A DNA stretch of 64,000 bases from JAGPDB01 sp046331265 (GCA_046331265.1 JAXLRE010000001.1:1-64000), one strand, 5' to 3'. Positions 8,695 to 17,525 are shown, counted from the stretch's first letter. Translations and numbers: made by a program. The notes: generated by a model from the letters alone, not told the origin.

Positions 8695-8937
8695 TTATCC
8701 AAGTTTGCTAGCAACAAGGTCAACTGCTTGACCTACAGTAGCAACACCTTCAACTTCGCTTTCAGGTAGTTCTACATCAAACTTTTCTTCCATACCCATA
8801 ACAAATTCGACAATATCTAAACTGTCGGCGTCAAGATCTTCCTTAAAACGAGCTTCGTCTGTAACTTTATCTGCGTCGACACCTAATAGTTCAACTGCTA
8901 GATCTTTTACTGTGGTGAAGATTTCTTCACGTTGCAT
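8695..8937 (-). CDS. acpP: Acyl carrier protein
   Basis: This 80-residue acidic protein carries growing acyl chains on 4'-phosphopantetheine. The attachment serine sits in DLDADSLDIVEFVMGME, the canonical DSL motif. The four-helix pattern and length match AcpP. A ribosome site AAAGGAGACAAA precedes the ATG. It lies between fabG and fabF, the standard order. Phosphopantetheine transferase is not in the window. Confidence 0.97.
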   Translation of the reverse strand: MQREEIFTTVKDLAVELLGVDADKVTDEARFKEDLDADSLDIVEFVMGMEEKFDVELPESEVEGVATVGQAVDLVASKLG

Positions 8938-8988
8938 TTTGTCTCCTTTATTTTTTATAAGAACCTATAAAACTATTACAAATCATGT

Positions 8989-9744
8989 CTATGCTCCCAT
9001 TCCAACGCCACCATCAACAGGAAGTACCACTCCTGTAATGTATTCTGCGTCATCAGAAGCTAAAAATTTCACTGCTTTTGCCACATCATCAGCTGTACCA
9101 AAACGTGCCAAAGGAATTGCGCCAAGCATTTGGTCGCGCCATTCTTGAGGAGTTTGTTCGACCATTGCTGTTTCAATTACACCAGGAGCAATAACATTAA
9201 CTGTTATGTTTCTTGAGGCAAACTCTCTAGCAATTGATCTGCTCATGCCGATAATTCCTGATTTAGCTGCAGCATAGTTAGCTTGTCCAACAGGGCCAAC
9301 ATATGCGTTAACAGAAGAAATATTTATTATGCGACCCCAACGATTTTTCATCATATTTCTTGCCGCGCGACGCATCGTATAAAAAGCGCCAGTTAGATTT
9401 GTTTGGATTACATCATCCCATTGATCATCTTTCATGCGCATAAGTAAAGTGTCGCGAGTTATTCCTGCATTGTTAACTAATATGCTTACAATCCCAAGTT
9501 GTTCTTCAACTTTTGTAAATAATTCGTCTACACCTTCAACGCTAGATACATCACTTTTTATAGCTATTGGTTTTTCGCCAACTTGTGATGCTAAATCTAT
9601 TGTTTCATTTGCGCCGTTTTCATCTGATGAATAAGAAAATGCGACTTTGTATCCAGCTTTTGAAAGGTTAATTACGATATTGCGTCCAATACCGCGAGAA
9701 CCACCTGTGACTAGAGCAACTTTTTCAGAATTATTATTTTCCAT
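8989..9744 (-). CDS. fabG: 3-Oxoacyl-ACP reductase
   Basis: This 251-residue short-chain dehydrogenase reduces 3-oxoacyl-ACP with NADPH. TGGSRGIGRNI is the nucleotide loop, NNAGITRD the conserved NAG motif, and NISSVNAYVG then YAAAKSG give the Ser-Tyr-Lys catalytic set. The C-terminus YITGVVLPVDGGVGMG is typical. It starts two bases after the fabH stop and is followed by acpP after 51 bases. Specificity is inferred from the fab context, since FabG-like SDRs are numerous. Confidence 0.94.
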   Translation of the reverse strand: MENNNSEKVALVTGGSRGIGRNIVINLSKAGYKVAFSYSSDENGANETIDLASQVGEKPIAIKSDVSSVEGVDELFTKVEEQLGIVSILVNNAGITRDTLLMRMKDDQWDDVIQTNLTGAFYTMRRAARNMMKNRWGRIINISSVNAYVGPVGQANYAAAKSGIIGMSRSIAREFASRNITVNVIAPGVIETAMVEQTPQEWRDQMLGAIPLARFGTADDVAKAVKFLASDDAEYITGVVLPVDGGVGMGA

Positions 9745-9746
9745 AT

Positions 9747-10727
9747 CTACTTCTCGTTACATTCTATCCATCTGAGTATGGCCGATCCCCAAGTCATCCC
9801 TGCGCCGAACCCGCAAAATGCTATGAGATCTTTATCTTTAAAGCGATTTTCTTCGGCAACTTCCGCAAGCAAAATAGGAATTGATGCAGCAGAAGTATTT
9901 CCATATTTATCAATATTGGTTATGGCTTTTTCTCTATCTATATCGAGTCGATCGCAAATAGCATCAATAATTCTTACATTGGCTTGATGTAACAATAGCC
10001 AATCGATTTGTGAGCCTTTTAAGTTAGCCTTTTCTAAAACGCTAGTTATTGATTTTTCGACAGACCTCACAGCAACTTTGAAAACTTCTTGACCATTCAT
10101 TTTTAAGAAGCTCATCGTTTGCTCATCGATTTGAACGTCATCTTTGTTTTGTACTTCTAATATCGAAACCAATGAAGAATCTCCGCCTAACTCAACGCTA
10201 AGTAGACCGGCATCTTTATCATTTGTTGCGCTAAGCACAACTGCGCCAGCGCCATCGCCAAAAAGTATTACTGTTGATCGGTCATTTTTGTCAACAAATG
10301 TTGAAAGTGCATCTGCTCCTATGAGCAAAATGTTTTTAAACATATTTTGTGCAAAAAAGCCACCAGCGATTGCAAGCGAATAAACAAAACCTGAACATGC
10401 GGCGTTTACATCAAATGCAGGACCCGATATTCCTAAAGCTTGTGCAACTAAATTCGCTGTCGAGGGTATTGGCTGAACAGGAGATGCTGTTGCAACAATT
10501 ACGCAATCAATTTCGCTAGTTTCTAATTTCGCGTTTTTTATAGCTTGTTCACCTGCATGAATTGCAAGTGTTGCTGTATTTTCGCCGTTACCATTTATTA
10601 TGCGTCTTTGTTTTATGCCTGTTCTTGTTGTGATCCATTCGTCATTAGTATCTAAGTATTCGGCTAAATCGTCATTTGTAACAACTTGAGAAGGTATAGC
10701 TTTTCCTGTGCCTGATATATAAAACAT
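9747..10727 (-). CDS. fabH: 3-Oxoacyl-ACP synthase III
   Basis: This 326-residue enzyme starts fatty-acid synthesis by condensing an acyl-CoA with malonyl-ACP. The catalytic Cys is in NAACSGFVYSLA, the His in LLLHQANVRI and the Asn in NIDKYGNTSAASIP. DTNDEWITTRTGI at the N-terminus is the family signature. Primer preference (acetyl or branched) cannot be read from the sequence. It lies between the BCCP-like gene and fabG on the same strand. Confidence 0.96.
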   Translation of the reverse strand: MFYISGTGKAIPSQVVTNDDLAEYLDTNDEWITTRTGIKQRRIINGNGENTATLAIHAGEQAIKNAKLETSEIDCVIVATASPVQPIPSTANLVAQALGISGPAFDVNAACSGFVYSLAIAGGFFAQNMFKNILLIGADALSTFVDKNDRSTVILFGDGAGAVVLSATNDKDAGLLSVELGGDSSLVSILEVQNKDDVQIDEQTMSFLKMNGQEVFKVAVRSVEKSITSVLEKANLKGSQIDWLLLHQANVRIIDAICDRLDIDREKAITNIDKYGNTSAASIPILLAEVAEENRFKDKDLIAFCGFGAGMTWGSAILRWIECNEK

Positions 10728-10735
10728 TAATTATC

Positions 10736-11005
10736 TCAATCGTTTACAACACGCAACCAAGCAACAGGTTCATGTCTACGTAGACGTTCGCCAGTATGAG
10801 CAATTAAACCGTGTATCGTTCCACAAAATGGGGAAGTAACAGGTATTGATTGGCCAACTGTCTCTACATAACCAATTACATCATCTATGTTTACTTCTTC
10901 GCCTAAGAGTTCACCATTTTCAGTTGCTGACCTATATATACCGTCTGCAGGTGAAACAATCATTCGTTCAGGAATAAGTATTCGTTCGCCTTCCATGTCT
11001 ACCAT
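10736..11005 (-). CDS. Biotin/lipoyl-carrier-like protein lacking any lysine
   Basis: This 89-residue protein has the look of a biotinyl/lipoyl hammerhead: SPADGIYRS, then EEVNIDDVIGYVET, SPFCGTIHGLIAHTGERL and a final PVAWLRV. These correspond to the P-GTFYR, V-GD-V-GIIE and SGVV-I-NGQ-V blocks of AccB. Where AccB has the EAMK loop with the biotinylated lysine, this protein reads ETVGQSIPVTS. There is no lysine anywhere in it, so it cannot carry biotin or lipoate in the normal way. It abuts fabD (stop of fabD and its start overlap at 11005) and precedes fabH. It may be a structural or regulatory relic of AccB; the function is unknown. Confidence 0.7.
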   Translation of the reverse strand: MVDMEGERILIPERMIVSPADGIYRSATENGELLGEEVNIDDVIGYVETVGQSIPVTSPFCGTIHGLIAHTGERLRRHEPVAWLRVVND

Positions 11006-11898
11006 TATTTAACCTCTGTATAGAATGACTGAACTTTGAAATCTGGTGTGCAACGTTTTGCTAAACCAGCCAGTGTCGAACCAAAACCGATTTCAAGACC
11101 ATATTGTGGTTCTAAAAGTACGACAGCATCCATGCAATCAACCCATAAAACAGGGTTTGAAACATGTGCACTTAATTTTTTCTGCCATATTTCAAAAGTT
11201 GAATAAGCCCTACCGTCATCGTTTGACGCAACAGGAGCTATAGGTTTTGAAAATGTCATTGTTTCTAGAACTGGTTCAAGCGCAAGAGATGCTTCATTCA
11301 TATATGGAGTATGGAACGCTCCGTTTACTCCAAGTTTAATAGCTTTTTTCAATTCAAAATCTCGTGCGTTTTCGACAACCTTGTCTATTGAAGATTCATT
11401 TCCTGCAATAACTATTTGTCCTGGTGCGTTATCATTTGCAACCCAAAGTTCAGGGTATGTTTCGCAGATTAATCTTGATGCAGTTTTATCTGCACCCAAA
11501 AGAGCAGCCATAGCTCCGCCATTTTTGTCAGCACATTTCTGAGTTTCTATTGCTCGCTTCGAAGCGAAGTTGATGCCTTCTTCAAGGGAAATGACATCTG
11601 CACAAATTAGTGCACTGACTTGTCCTAAAGAATGACCAGCAAAACAAACAATTTCATAGTCCTGAGCTTTTGATCTTTCAAATGACATTAAAGATGTCAG
11701 TAAAATAGCTAGTTGAGAATCATGGGTGTTTGTTAATGAATCTTCAGATTCGTCACATAATAATTTTTCTACATCTATATTTAAAATTTCTTGCGCTTTT
11801 CGGGCAATAGAAAATTCAGGTTCATCAACAAATGGTTTACCCATTCCTGCTTTTTGTGAACCTTGTCCAGGGAAGAGCATTGCTACGCGATCCGCCAT
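11005..11898 (-). CDS. fabD: Malonyl-CoA:ACP transacylase
   Basis: This 297-residue enzyme loads malonate onto ACP. LFPGQGSQKAGMG is the N-terminal oxyanion loop, GHSLGQVSAL holds the nucleophilic Ser, and NGAFHTPYM the catalytic His. VIAGNESSID and the C-terminal EIGFGSTLAGL are typical. It is the first gene of the minus-strand fab cluster, divergent from fabZ across 86 bases. The chosen ATG has a weak GAGAG about ten bases upstream; the two ATGs immediately upstream are out of frame or lack support. Confidence 0.95.
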   Translation of the reverse strand: MADRVAMLFPGQGSQKAGMGKPFVDEPEFSIARKAQEILNIDVEKLLCDESEDSLTNTHDSQLAILLTSLMSFERSKAQDYEIVCFAGHSLGQVSALICADVISLEEGINFASKRAIETQKCADKNGGAMAALLGADKTASRLICETYPELWVANDNAPGQIVIAGNESSIDKVVENARDFELKKAIKLGVNGAFHTPYMNEASLALEPVLETMTFSKPIAPVASNDDGRAYSTFEIWQKKLSAHVSNPVLWVDCMDAVVLLEPQYGLEIGFGSTLAGLAKRCTPDFKVQSFYTEVK

Positions 11899-11971
11899 GC
11901 ATACATACTCTCACGTAGAAATATGTAATAAGGAGTTCGAGTGCTTGCGCGAGTTAATAAACATTTTCTAG

Positions 11972-11977
11972 TAAATT
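11972..11977 (+). promoter_or_regulatory. Leaderless -10 element TAAATT for fabZ
   Basis: TAAATT ends seven bases before the fabZ ATG and no Shine-Dalgarno site is present. The 86-base gap to the divergent fabD start must also hold the promoter of the main fab cluster, for which I see no clear hexamer. Confidence 0.45.
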
Positions 11978-11984
11978 AGACATC

Positions 11985-12434
11985 ATGAAAGAAAAATTAA
12001 GTGTTTTAGAAAATTCAGATGAACTTGTTTCACTTTTACCTCATGGGGAACCGTTTATTTTTGTTAATCGCGTACATTCTTTAGTAGATGATGAGACTAT
12101 TACTGCTTCTTATGATGTGACAGGTGATGAATACTTCTTTAAAGGACATTTTCCAGGTAATCCAATTATGCCTGGCGTTTTACAATTAGAGGCATTAGCT
12201 CAAGCTGGTGCGATCGCACTTTTAAGTCAAGATAGATATAAAGATAAACTTCCGCTTTTTGGTGGTGCAGAAAAAGTTCGATGGCGAAGAATTGTTAAAC
12301 CAGGCGATGTTTTAACTTTGGAAGTTACTTTAGAAAGAACAAGTGCACGCGGAGGTTGGGGAGCAGCTCAAGCTCATGTTAATGGTGAAACAAGTTGTGT
12401 TGCGAGAATATTTTTTGCGCTAGCCGATAAGTAG
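11985..12434 (+). CDS. fabZ: 3-Hydroxyacyl-ACP dehydratase
   Basis: This 149-residue hot-dog protein dehydrates 3-hydroxyacyl-ACP. The catalytic His and the conserved helix are in FKGHFPGNPIMPGVLQLEAL, where the Glu is the second catalytic residue. LLPHGEPFIFVNRV at the N-terminus is the usual FabZ opening. It is divergent from the rest of the fab genes but completes the elongation set in this window: FabD, FabH, FabG, FabZ, FabI, FabF and ACP. The start is supported by a TANNNT hexamer seven bases upstream. Confidence 0.95.
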   Translation: MKEKLSVLENSDELVSLLPHGEPFIFVNRVHSLVDDETITASYDVTGDEYFFKGHFPGNPIMPGVLQLEALAQAGAIALLSQDRYKDKLPLFGGAEKVRWRRIVKPGDVLTLEVTLERTSARGGWGAAQAHVNGETSCVARIFFALADK

Positions 12435-12479
12435 ATGTCAATTAGTTTTCTTAACTAGACTCTCGTTCTCAAATAAAAA

Positions 12480-12563
12480 GGCCGAGTGGCGGAATTGGCA
12501 GACGCGGCAGACTCAAAATCTGTTGATGGCAACATCGTGGGGGTTCAAGTCCCCCCTCGGCTA
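12480..12563 (+). tRNA. tRNA-Leu, anticodon CAA
   Basis: This 84-base tRNA has an acceptor stem GGCCGAG/CTCGGCT with a terminal G-U pair, a class II D-arm GCGGAATTGGCAGACGC, anticodon loop CTCAAAA (anticodon CAA, reading UUG), a variable stem TGATGGCAACATCGT and T-arm GGGGGTTCAAGTCCCCC. The discriminator base is A, as expected for leucine. CCA is not encoded. The large variable arm and D-arm match the second tRNA-Leu at 45066. Confidence 0.95.
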
Positions 12564-12586
12564 CACTTACAAACCCTTAACCCGTG

Positions 12587-12700
12587 TTGGGTCGAAAAAC
12601 TATCGATTTCCGATGCAAAATCCCACAAACACTTTTTGTTACCTATGTGTTAACCATTATTTATATATTTATATCGAAAAACGATAGTTTTTCGACCCAA
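12587..12700 (+). repeat. MITE-like repeat element, copy A (19-bp terminal inverted repeats)
   Basis: The left end TTGGGTCGAAAAACTATCG (12587-12605) is the exact reverse complement of the right end at 12682-12700. The 76-base interior shares sequence with the copy at 20554-20669, but in opposite orientation. The right end also contains a shorter hairpin, TCGAAAAAC-GATA-GTTTTTCGA, that competes with the long pairing. No ORF is inside. It lies between tRNA-Leu and the convergent M23 peptidase gene, where the hairpin may act as a terminator. No target-site duplication is obvious. Confidence 0.8.
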
Positions 12701-12720
12701 TTTGGGAAGCGGGGTGGGGT

Positions 12721-13923
12721 CTAGACTCCGCAAATAATTCTGATAGTTGGATATGGATTTATTTGTTGGGTTCCGCCAACCCGAATTTCGAAGTGAGTAT
12801 GCGGAGCTCCACCTTGAGCGTTACCACTATCCCCGGTATAACCAACAACTTCACCTTGGTTGACACGTCGATTATTCTCGCCAGCGAATGCACTTAAGTG
12901 AGCATAGTAATACATGTTGCCGTCGTCACCCCAAAGATTTATTCCCATTCCACCTAAGTCGTCAAAGTTTCTTTCAGCACGCCCAGAAACAATTGCAACA
13001 TTAGGCGTTCCGTAAGCGCTAAATATGTCGTTACCTTTGTGAGTTCTTCCACCTGATCGCGGATTACCCCAATCATCTGTGTGAGTAATAGGTCCAGCAA
13101 TAGGGCACATCTTTCCGTCTATGGCAAGTTTCACACCGATCTTTGCATTTGCATCTAAAAATACAACTGCAGATTTTTCATAGGCTTTCTTTGCAGTCTC
13201 TAGTTTTGCTGCAAATTCTATAGAAAGATTTTCAAGATCTACTTGCTTTGTTATAGCTTGATTTTGTTGATCGTTCAAAGTCTTTTTCAAGCGCTTCAAT
13301 CTTTTAACTTTTTTGTTATATGTTTTGAATTGATTCATATTTGCATTTTGAGCTTTACCTGAAAGAGCGACCTGTCGGTTGTAATAAAACTGCTCAATTG
13401 CGCTTGTAGGTTTTCCATCACTATTTTGATAAAGAGTAACTGCACGTTTTTTTATTATTTTCGATAATTGTTCTAATGGTAATTCTTGTACTGCAAGCAG
13501 TGCCGTATTTTTTGCAATTTGATCTTCTAAAGTTAATAACAATGCTTTAGTATTCTGGATTTCATTAGCTGTTGTATCAACAGCAAGTTGAGCATCAAGT
13601 AAATCTTTAGTTGCTTTATCTAACTTCGAATTAGCTTTCTTAATATTTTGTTGAGCAACGCTATCTAATTTTGATGGTCCAGAAGGAGGTAGAGTCGTTG
13701 CGCCAGGAAGGTCAGCATCAAGACTTCCCCCAGTAGTAGGAACTGGAGCAACAGTTGTAGTTGTATCAGGAGTTGTGGTTGGTGTTGTTTCGCTATAGGC
13801 AGGAGTCACATACAAAACCATTATTAGAGAAAACGAGACAAGACATGACGAAATAAGCCTCAAACGTTTAATGTTTTTTGGCTTTAATTTATTTGTGTAT
13901 AAAGTCGCGAAATCTTCACGCAC
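12721..13923 (-). CDS. Secreted M23 (LytM-type) peptidase with coiled coil
   Basis: The protein resembles murein hydrolase activators of the EnvC/NlpD kind or an M23 cell-wall endopeptidase. A signal segment (SSCLVSFSLIMVLYVTPAYSE) is followed by a Thr/Pro-rich linker, a long coiled coil of about 170 residues, and a C-terminal LytM domain. The zinc ligand motifs HKGNDIF and HTHFEIR are both present, so catalysis is possible. I chose the GTG at 13923 because GAGGAAGGG lies eleven bases upstream and it puts the signal peptide near the N-terminus. An ATG at 13959 in the same frame would add 12 residues. It is convergent with tRNA-Leu and divergent from the ANTAR regulator. Confidence 0.85.
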   Translation of the reverse strand: MREDFATLYTNKLKPKNIKRLRLISSCLVSFSLIMVLYVTPAYSETTPTTTPDTTTTVAPVPTTGGSLDADLPGATTLPPSGPSKLDSVAQQNIKKANSKLDKATKDLLDAQLAVDTTANEIQNTKALLLTLEDQIAKNTALLAVQELPLEQLSKIIKKRAVTLYQNSDGKPTSAIEQFYYNRQVALSGKAQNANMNQFKTYNKKVKRLKRLKKTLNDQQNQAITKQVDLENLSIEFAAKLETAKKAYEKSAVVFLDANAKIGVKLAIDGKMCPIAGPITHTDDWGNPRSGGRTHKGNDIFSAYGTPNVAIVSGRAERNFDDLGGMGINLWGDDGNMYYYAHLSAFAGENNRRVNQGEVVGYTGDSGNAQGGAPHTHFEIRVGGTQQINPYPTIRIICGV

Positions 13924-14083
13924 AAATATCAAATCCCTTCCTCTGTATATGTCGGCCACTTGCCAGATTTAACTAATCGGCATGAAAATATGAGAACTGT
14001 GAGTAAGGGCTGCTCAGAGTGAAAAAACCGCAAAATATGCCAACTTTTAGCTAGAAAATAGCCAATTTAGTGACATATAGATC

Positions 14084-14106
14084 TAGGCTGAATGAGCCTA
14101 AGGAGG
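14084..14106 (+). promoter_or_regulatory. Hairpin abutting the Shine-Dalgarno site of the ANTAR regulator gene
   Basis: TAGGCT (14084-14089) pairs with AGCCTA (14095-14100) around a five-base loop, and AGGAGG at 14101-14106 follows at once. A tatagat sequence just upstream may be the -10. The stem could modulate access to the ribosome site. It has no T-run, so it is not an intrinsic terminator. Confidence 0.4.
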
Positions 14107-14110
14107 AACT

Positions 14111-14695
14111 ATGGGTTTACGTATTGTCGTAGCAGAAGATGAAGCAATTATCCGTTTAGATTTAGTTGAGCTCTTAAAAGAAAGCGGCTTTGATGTTGTG
14201 GGTCAAGCAGGCAGAGGCGATGAAGCAATTGAACTTATAAAAGAGCATAAACCCGATGTCGTAATAATGGATGTGAAAATGCCAGGACTCGATGGTATTA
14301 GCGCAACTTCGATTGTTAGCGACTTAGGAACAACAGCGATAATAATTTTGTCTGCATTTTCTCAACAAGATTTAATTGATCAAGCTCAAAAATCAGGTGC
14401 GCAAGGATACTTAGTAAAGCCATTTAATAGAAGCGATTTAATACCTGCAATCGAAACTGCATATGCGAGATTCAAAGAGAAAAAATATATTGATTCCTCA
14501 ACTGAGTCGACAGCTACGTCTGCAGAATATACAAAGAAAATCGCACACGCAAAAGCTATTTTGATGGATGAACATAATTTGAATGAAGCAAGCGCTTGGA
14601 AATTTATTGAAGATAGTTCCCTCGAACATTCAAAATCGATAATTGAAATTGCTGGCGAAGTTATTGAAGGAAATCTATCTCCTCAAGAAGCATAA
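14111..14695 (+). CDS. pdtaR: Two-component response regulator with ANTAR RNA-binding domain
   Basis: This 194-residue protein has a receiver domain (acidic pair at E9/D10, phosphoacceptor D54 in VIMDVKMPG, Lys in YLVKPFN) and a C-terminal ANTAR domain from about 130 to 190 (KAILMDEHNLNEASAWKFIED). ANTAR proteins bind RNA hairpins and prevent termination. Domain order and position upstream of polA match Mycobacterium PdtaR (Rv1626), so the name is by synteny and architecture. Its usual histidine kinase PdtaS is not in the window. A strong AGGAGG lies four bases before the ATG. Confidence 0.88.
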   Translation: MGLRIVVAEDEAIIRLDLVELLKESGFDVVGQAGRGDEAIELIKEHKPDVVIMDVKMPGLDGISATSIVSDLGTTAIIILSAFSQQDLIDQAQKSGAQGYLVKPFNRSDLIPAIETAYARFKEKKYIDSSTESTATSAEYTKKIAHAKAILMDEHNLNEASAWKFIEDSSLEHSKSIIEIAGEVIEGNLSPQEA

Positions 14696-14699
14696 CTTC

Positions 14700-17417
14700 A
14701 TGACTGATCAACTACTTTTAACAATTGACGGTCATTCATTGGCTTTTCGTGCATTCTATGCATTGCCGCCTGAAATGATTGCTCGTGATGGTACTCCTAC
14801 AAATGCAGTGTATGGGTTTTTCTCAATGCTTTCAGGCGTGATCGCGCAATTTAATCCAACGCATTTAGCTGTTGCTTTTGACACTGCGGCTCCAACATTT
14901 CGCTCCGAGAAAGACGAAGACTATAAAGCTCAGCGCGACGAAACTCCTGAGTTGTTTATTCCTCAAGTTGATTTAATAATCGACATGCTTTGCGCAATGA
15001 ATATTGAAGTAGTAATGAAAGATGGCGTAGAAGCTGACGACATCATTGCTACTTATGTAACACAAGCTGATGAAAAAAAGATGAAAAGTATAAGTGTCAC
15101 TGGTGATCGTGATTATTTTCAGCTAGTAAAAGACCCGTATACAAAAGTGATGTATGTCCGTCGAGGCGTAAGCGATACCGTAATTTATGATGAAGATGGA
15201 ATTATTGAGCGCACGGGAATTCGTCCAGATCAATATGTTGATTATGCAGCTATGCGAGGAGATCCTAGCGACAACTTACCGGGGATAAACGGTGTCGGTG
15301 AGAAAACAGCAGCAAAATTATTAAATCAATACGAAGATTTAGATGGTATTTATAAAAATCTTGACGAATTAAGTGCAAAACAAAAAGAAAAATTTGTTGA
15401 TGGTCAGGAACGTGCATTTTTAAATCAGGAAATAATGACCTTAGTTAGAAATGTTAAAGGTATTGCTAAGCTCGAAAAACTTGAGCGAAAGCCAGGAGAT
15501 GCGAAAGCGATAACTGAACTTTGTGATCAACTTCAATTTAGAACTCTATCTAAAAAAATACTTAGCGCTGCGATGGTCGATTCAAGTGTCGAAATTAAAC
15601 CATCTTCGGGGTCTAAAAAACCATCTTCATCAAAAAAGAAAAAAGATACTACAACGACGAGTTCAATTGAAGACATAACTTTTGAAAGCATCGAGGTTCA
15701 ACAAGCAATTGATTTAATTGAGAATTCTAAATCAATTTACGCATTGCACTTTGACCCGCTGTCACCAGGTGAATATGTTAATGATCTTAAGTTTCCTTTG
15801 ACCCCATTATTTGGAATTGATAACAAGCTATATAAAGTAACCATTAAGAATAAAACTAATTTAAAGAAATTTTTAGATTGCATAACGCAGCATTCGCTTA
15901 GAGCTATCGGATATGACGTTAAGTCATGGGGAAGTTATTTTGCTTTTTGTGAACTAACTCTGTGTGGAGCAAATGACATATATATTATGGCTGCAATCGA
16001 TGATGCCGGCCGTGGTAAAAAAACTTACGATCAAGCATGTGCGCACTATTTAGGTGTTGCCCCAACTCAGGCTCAAGCCCAATTAGGACTTGAAGGTATA
16101 GATGATTCAGCTCCTGCAAACGAAGAATATGACAAAGCGAAGGTTTACTATTTATTCGAGCTTTATGATGAAATGCTTTCACGACTTAAAGCAAAAAAAC
16201 TTGAATCGTTATATGCTGATATTGAATTACCATTAATTAGCGTCATTTCTGAAATAGAAACTTACGGTGTCTTAGTTGATCGCCCAAGACTTAAAAAGAT
16301 TTCTAAAGATATTCATGAACGCTGTGCTAAATATGAAAAAGAAATTCAATCGTATGCAAGTGAACCTTTTAATGTAAATTCAACCCAGCAATTAGGGAAA
16401 GTACTTTTTGATGAAATTGGTTTAACGCCTATTAAAAAAACTAAAACTGGTCTTTCTACAGATGCAGCTACTTTGAATGCACTGTTGGGACAACATCCGA
16501 TAATTGAAACAATATTAAATTATCGTGAGGTCGAAAAACTTAGAAGCACATATATAGATGCACTAGATCCACTTGTTGCAGTCGACGGAAGAATTCATGC
16601 AACGTTTAATCAAGCAATAACTTCGACTGGTCGTATTTCTTCTGAAGCGCCTAACTTGCAAAATATTCCAATTCGATCTGAAGAAGGGAAAAACTTACGA
16701 ACTATGTTCGTAGCGCCAGAAGACTATGTGCTCTGTGCTATTGACTATAGCCAAATTGAATTACGCGTTTTAGCGCACATGGCTAAAGAACCGACTTTGG
16801 TAGAAGCATTTAATAAAGGGGTTGACGTCCACGCCACAACTGCCTCGCAAATTTTTGAAGTCGATATAGATAAAGTTGATGCAAAGCAAAGAAACTTTGC
16901 CAAAGTAGTAAATTTTGGTATTGCATATGGAATGGAAAGTTATGGACTGGCAACTCGGATGGGAATTGATCCTGGACACGCGAAAGAAATTTTAGATTCA
17001 TATTGGTCAAAATTTGCTCGAATGAAAAAATATTTAGATTCAGTTGTCGAGCAAGCCAAAAAAGTTGGCTACACAGAAACAATGTTTGGACGTCGAAGAT
17101 ATTTTCCTGAATTGTCATCTTCAATTGCTCGTGTACGAATAGCTGGAGCGCGTGCTGCAACAAACGCTCCTGTGCAAGGTACAGCTGCGGACATATTTAA
17201 ATTGTCTATGGTTCAGGTATCAAACTTGATTCGTGAACAAGGTTTGCCGGCACACATGGTGCTAACTGTTCACGATGAATTGGTTTTCGAGATTCGTGAA
17301 GATAGTGTTAACGAAATTACAAAAGAGATCGTTTCGGTTATGGAAAACGTAGTTGAGCTTGATGTTCCTTTGGTAGTCGATGTTGGTACAGGGCCAAATT
17401 GGGCAGAAGCTAAGTAG
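14700..17417 (+). CDS. polA: DNA polymerase I
   Basis: This 905-residue polymerase fills gaps and removes RNA primers. The 5'-3' nuclease domain (1 to about 290) shows DGHSLAFRAFYALP, GVEADDIIAT and DPSDNLPGI. The central exonuclease-like domain (about 320-510) lacks the acidic motifs: the first DxE position reads HFDP, so proofreading is probably absent, as in Mycobacterium or Taq. The polymerase domain carries DYSQIELRVLAH (motif A), VNFGIAYG (O-helix) and TVHDELVFE (motif C). I start at ATG 14700; an in-frame upstream codon at 14643 would add 19 residues that lie within the preceding gene. It follows the ANTAR regulator by four bases. Confidence 0.96.
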   Translation: MTDQLLLTIDGHSLAFRAFYALPPEMIARDGTPTNAVYGFFSMLSGVIAQFNPTHLAVAFDTAAPTFRSEKDEDYKAQRDETPELFIPQVDLIIDMLCAMNIEVVMKDGVEADDIIATYVTQADEKKMKSISVTGDRDYFQLVKDPYTKVMYVRRGVSDTVIYDEDGIIERTGIRPDQYVDYAAMRGDPSDNLPGINGVGEKTAAKLLNQYEDLDGIYKNLDELSAKQKEKFVDGQERAFLNQEIMTLVRNVKGIAKLEKLERKPGDAKAITELCDQLQFRTLSKKILSAAMVDSSVEIKPSSGSKKPSSSKKKKDTTTTSSIEDITFESIEVQQAIDLIENSKSIYALHFDPLSPGEYVNDLKFPLTPLFGIDNKLYKVTIKNKTNLKKFLDCITQHSLRAIGYDVKSWGSYFAFCELTLCGANDIYIMAAIDDAGRGKKTYDQACAHYLGVAPTQAQAQLGLEGIDDSAPANEEYDKAKVYYLFELYDEMLSRLKAKKLESLYADIELPLISVISEIETYGVLVDRPRLKKISKDIHERCAKYEKEIQSYASEPFNVNSTQQLGKVLFDEIGLTPIKKTKTGLSTDAATLNALLGQHPIIETILNYREVEKLRSTYIDALDPLVAVDGRIHATFNQAITSTGRISSEAPNLQNIPIRSEEGKNLRTMFVAPEDYVLCAIDYSQIELRVLAHMAKEPTLVEAFNKGVDVHATTASQIFEVDIDKVDAKQRNFAKVVNFGIAYGMESYGLATRMGIDPGHAKEILDSYWSKFARMKKYLDSVVEQAKKVGYTETMFGRRRYFPELSSSIARVRIAGARAATNAPVQGTAADIFKLSMVQVSNLIREQGLPAHMVLTVHDELVFEIREDSVNEITKEIVSVMENVVELDVPLVVDVGTGPNWAEAK

Positions 17418-17447
17418 CTCCATTATAAAAAATAGGCCAAAAAGCGC

Positions 17448-17520
17448 TAGTATGTCCGATGCGTGTGAAATGCACACGTCAGGATTATCCTGCCATCAAT
17501 AACAAAATAAACAACAGGAG
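17448..17520 (+). promoter_or_regulatory. rpsA 5' leader: -10-like TAGTAT, two small hairpins and ribosome site
   Basis: TAGTAT at 17448-17453 could be the -10 of rpsA. Two tandem stems follow: CGTGTG/CACACG at 17462-17478 and CAGGA/TCCTG at 17480-17492. AGGAGA at 17515-17520 lies five bases before the GTG. Ribosomal protein S1 is autoregulated in other bacteria through its leader, so these stems are candidates for such a site; that role is inferred. Confidence 0.4.
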
Positions 17521-17525
17521 ACCTT

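Noticed and set aside
12480..12563. An odd anticodon in the first tRNA-Leu
   Set aside because: Once the stem is set as GCAGA/TCTGT the loop CTCAAAA gives an ordinary CAA anticodon.
14643..14699. An upstream start for polA adding 19 residues
   Set aside because: It lies inside the ANTAR regulator gene; the ATG at 14700 gives the normal DNA polymerase I N-terminus.
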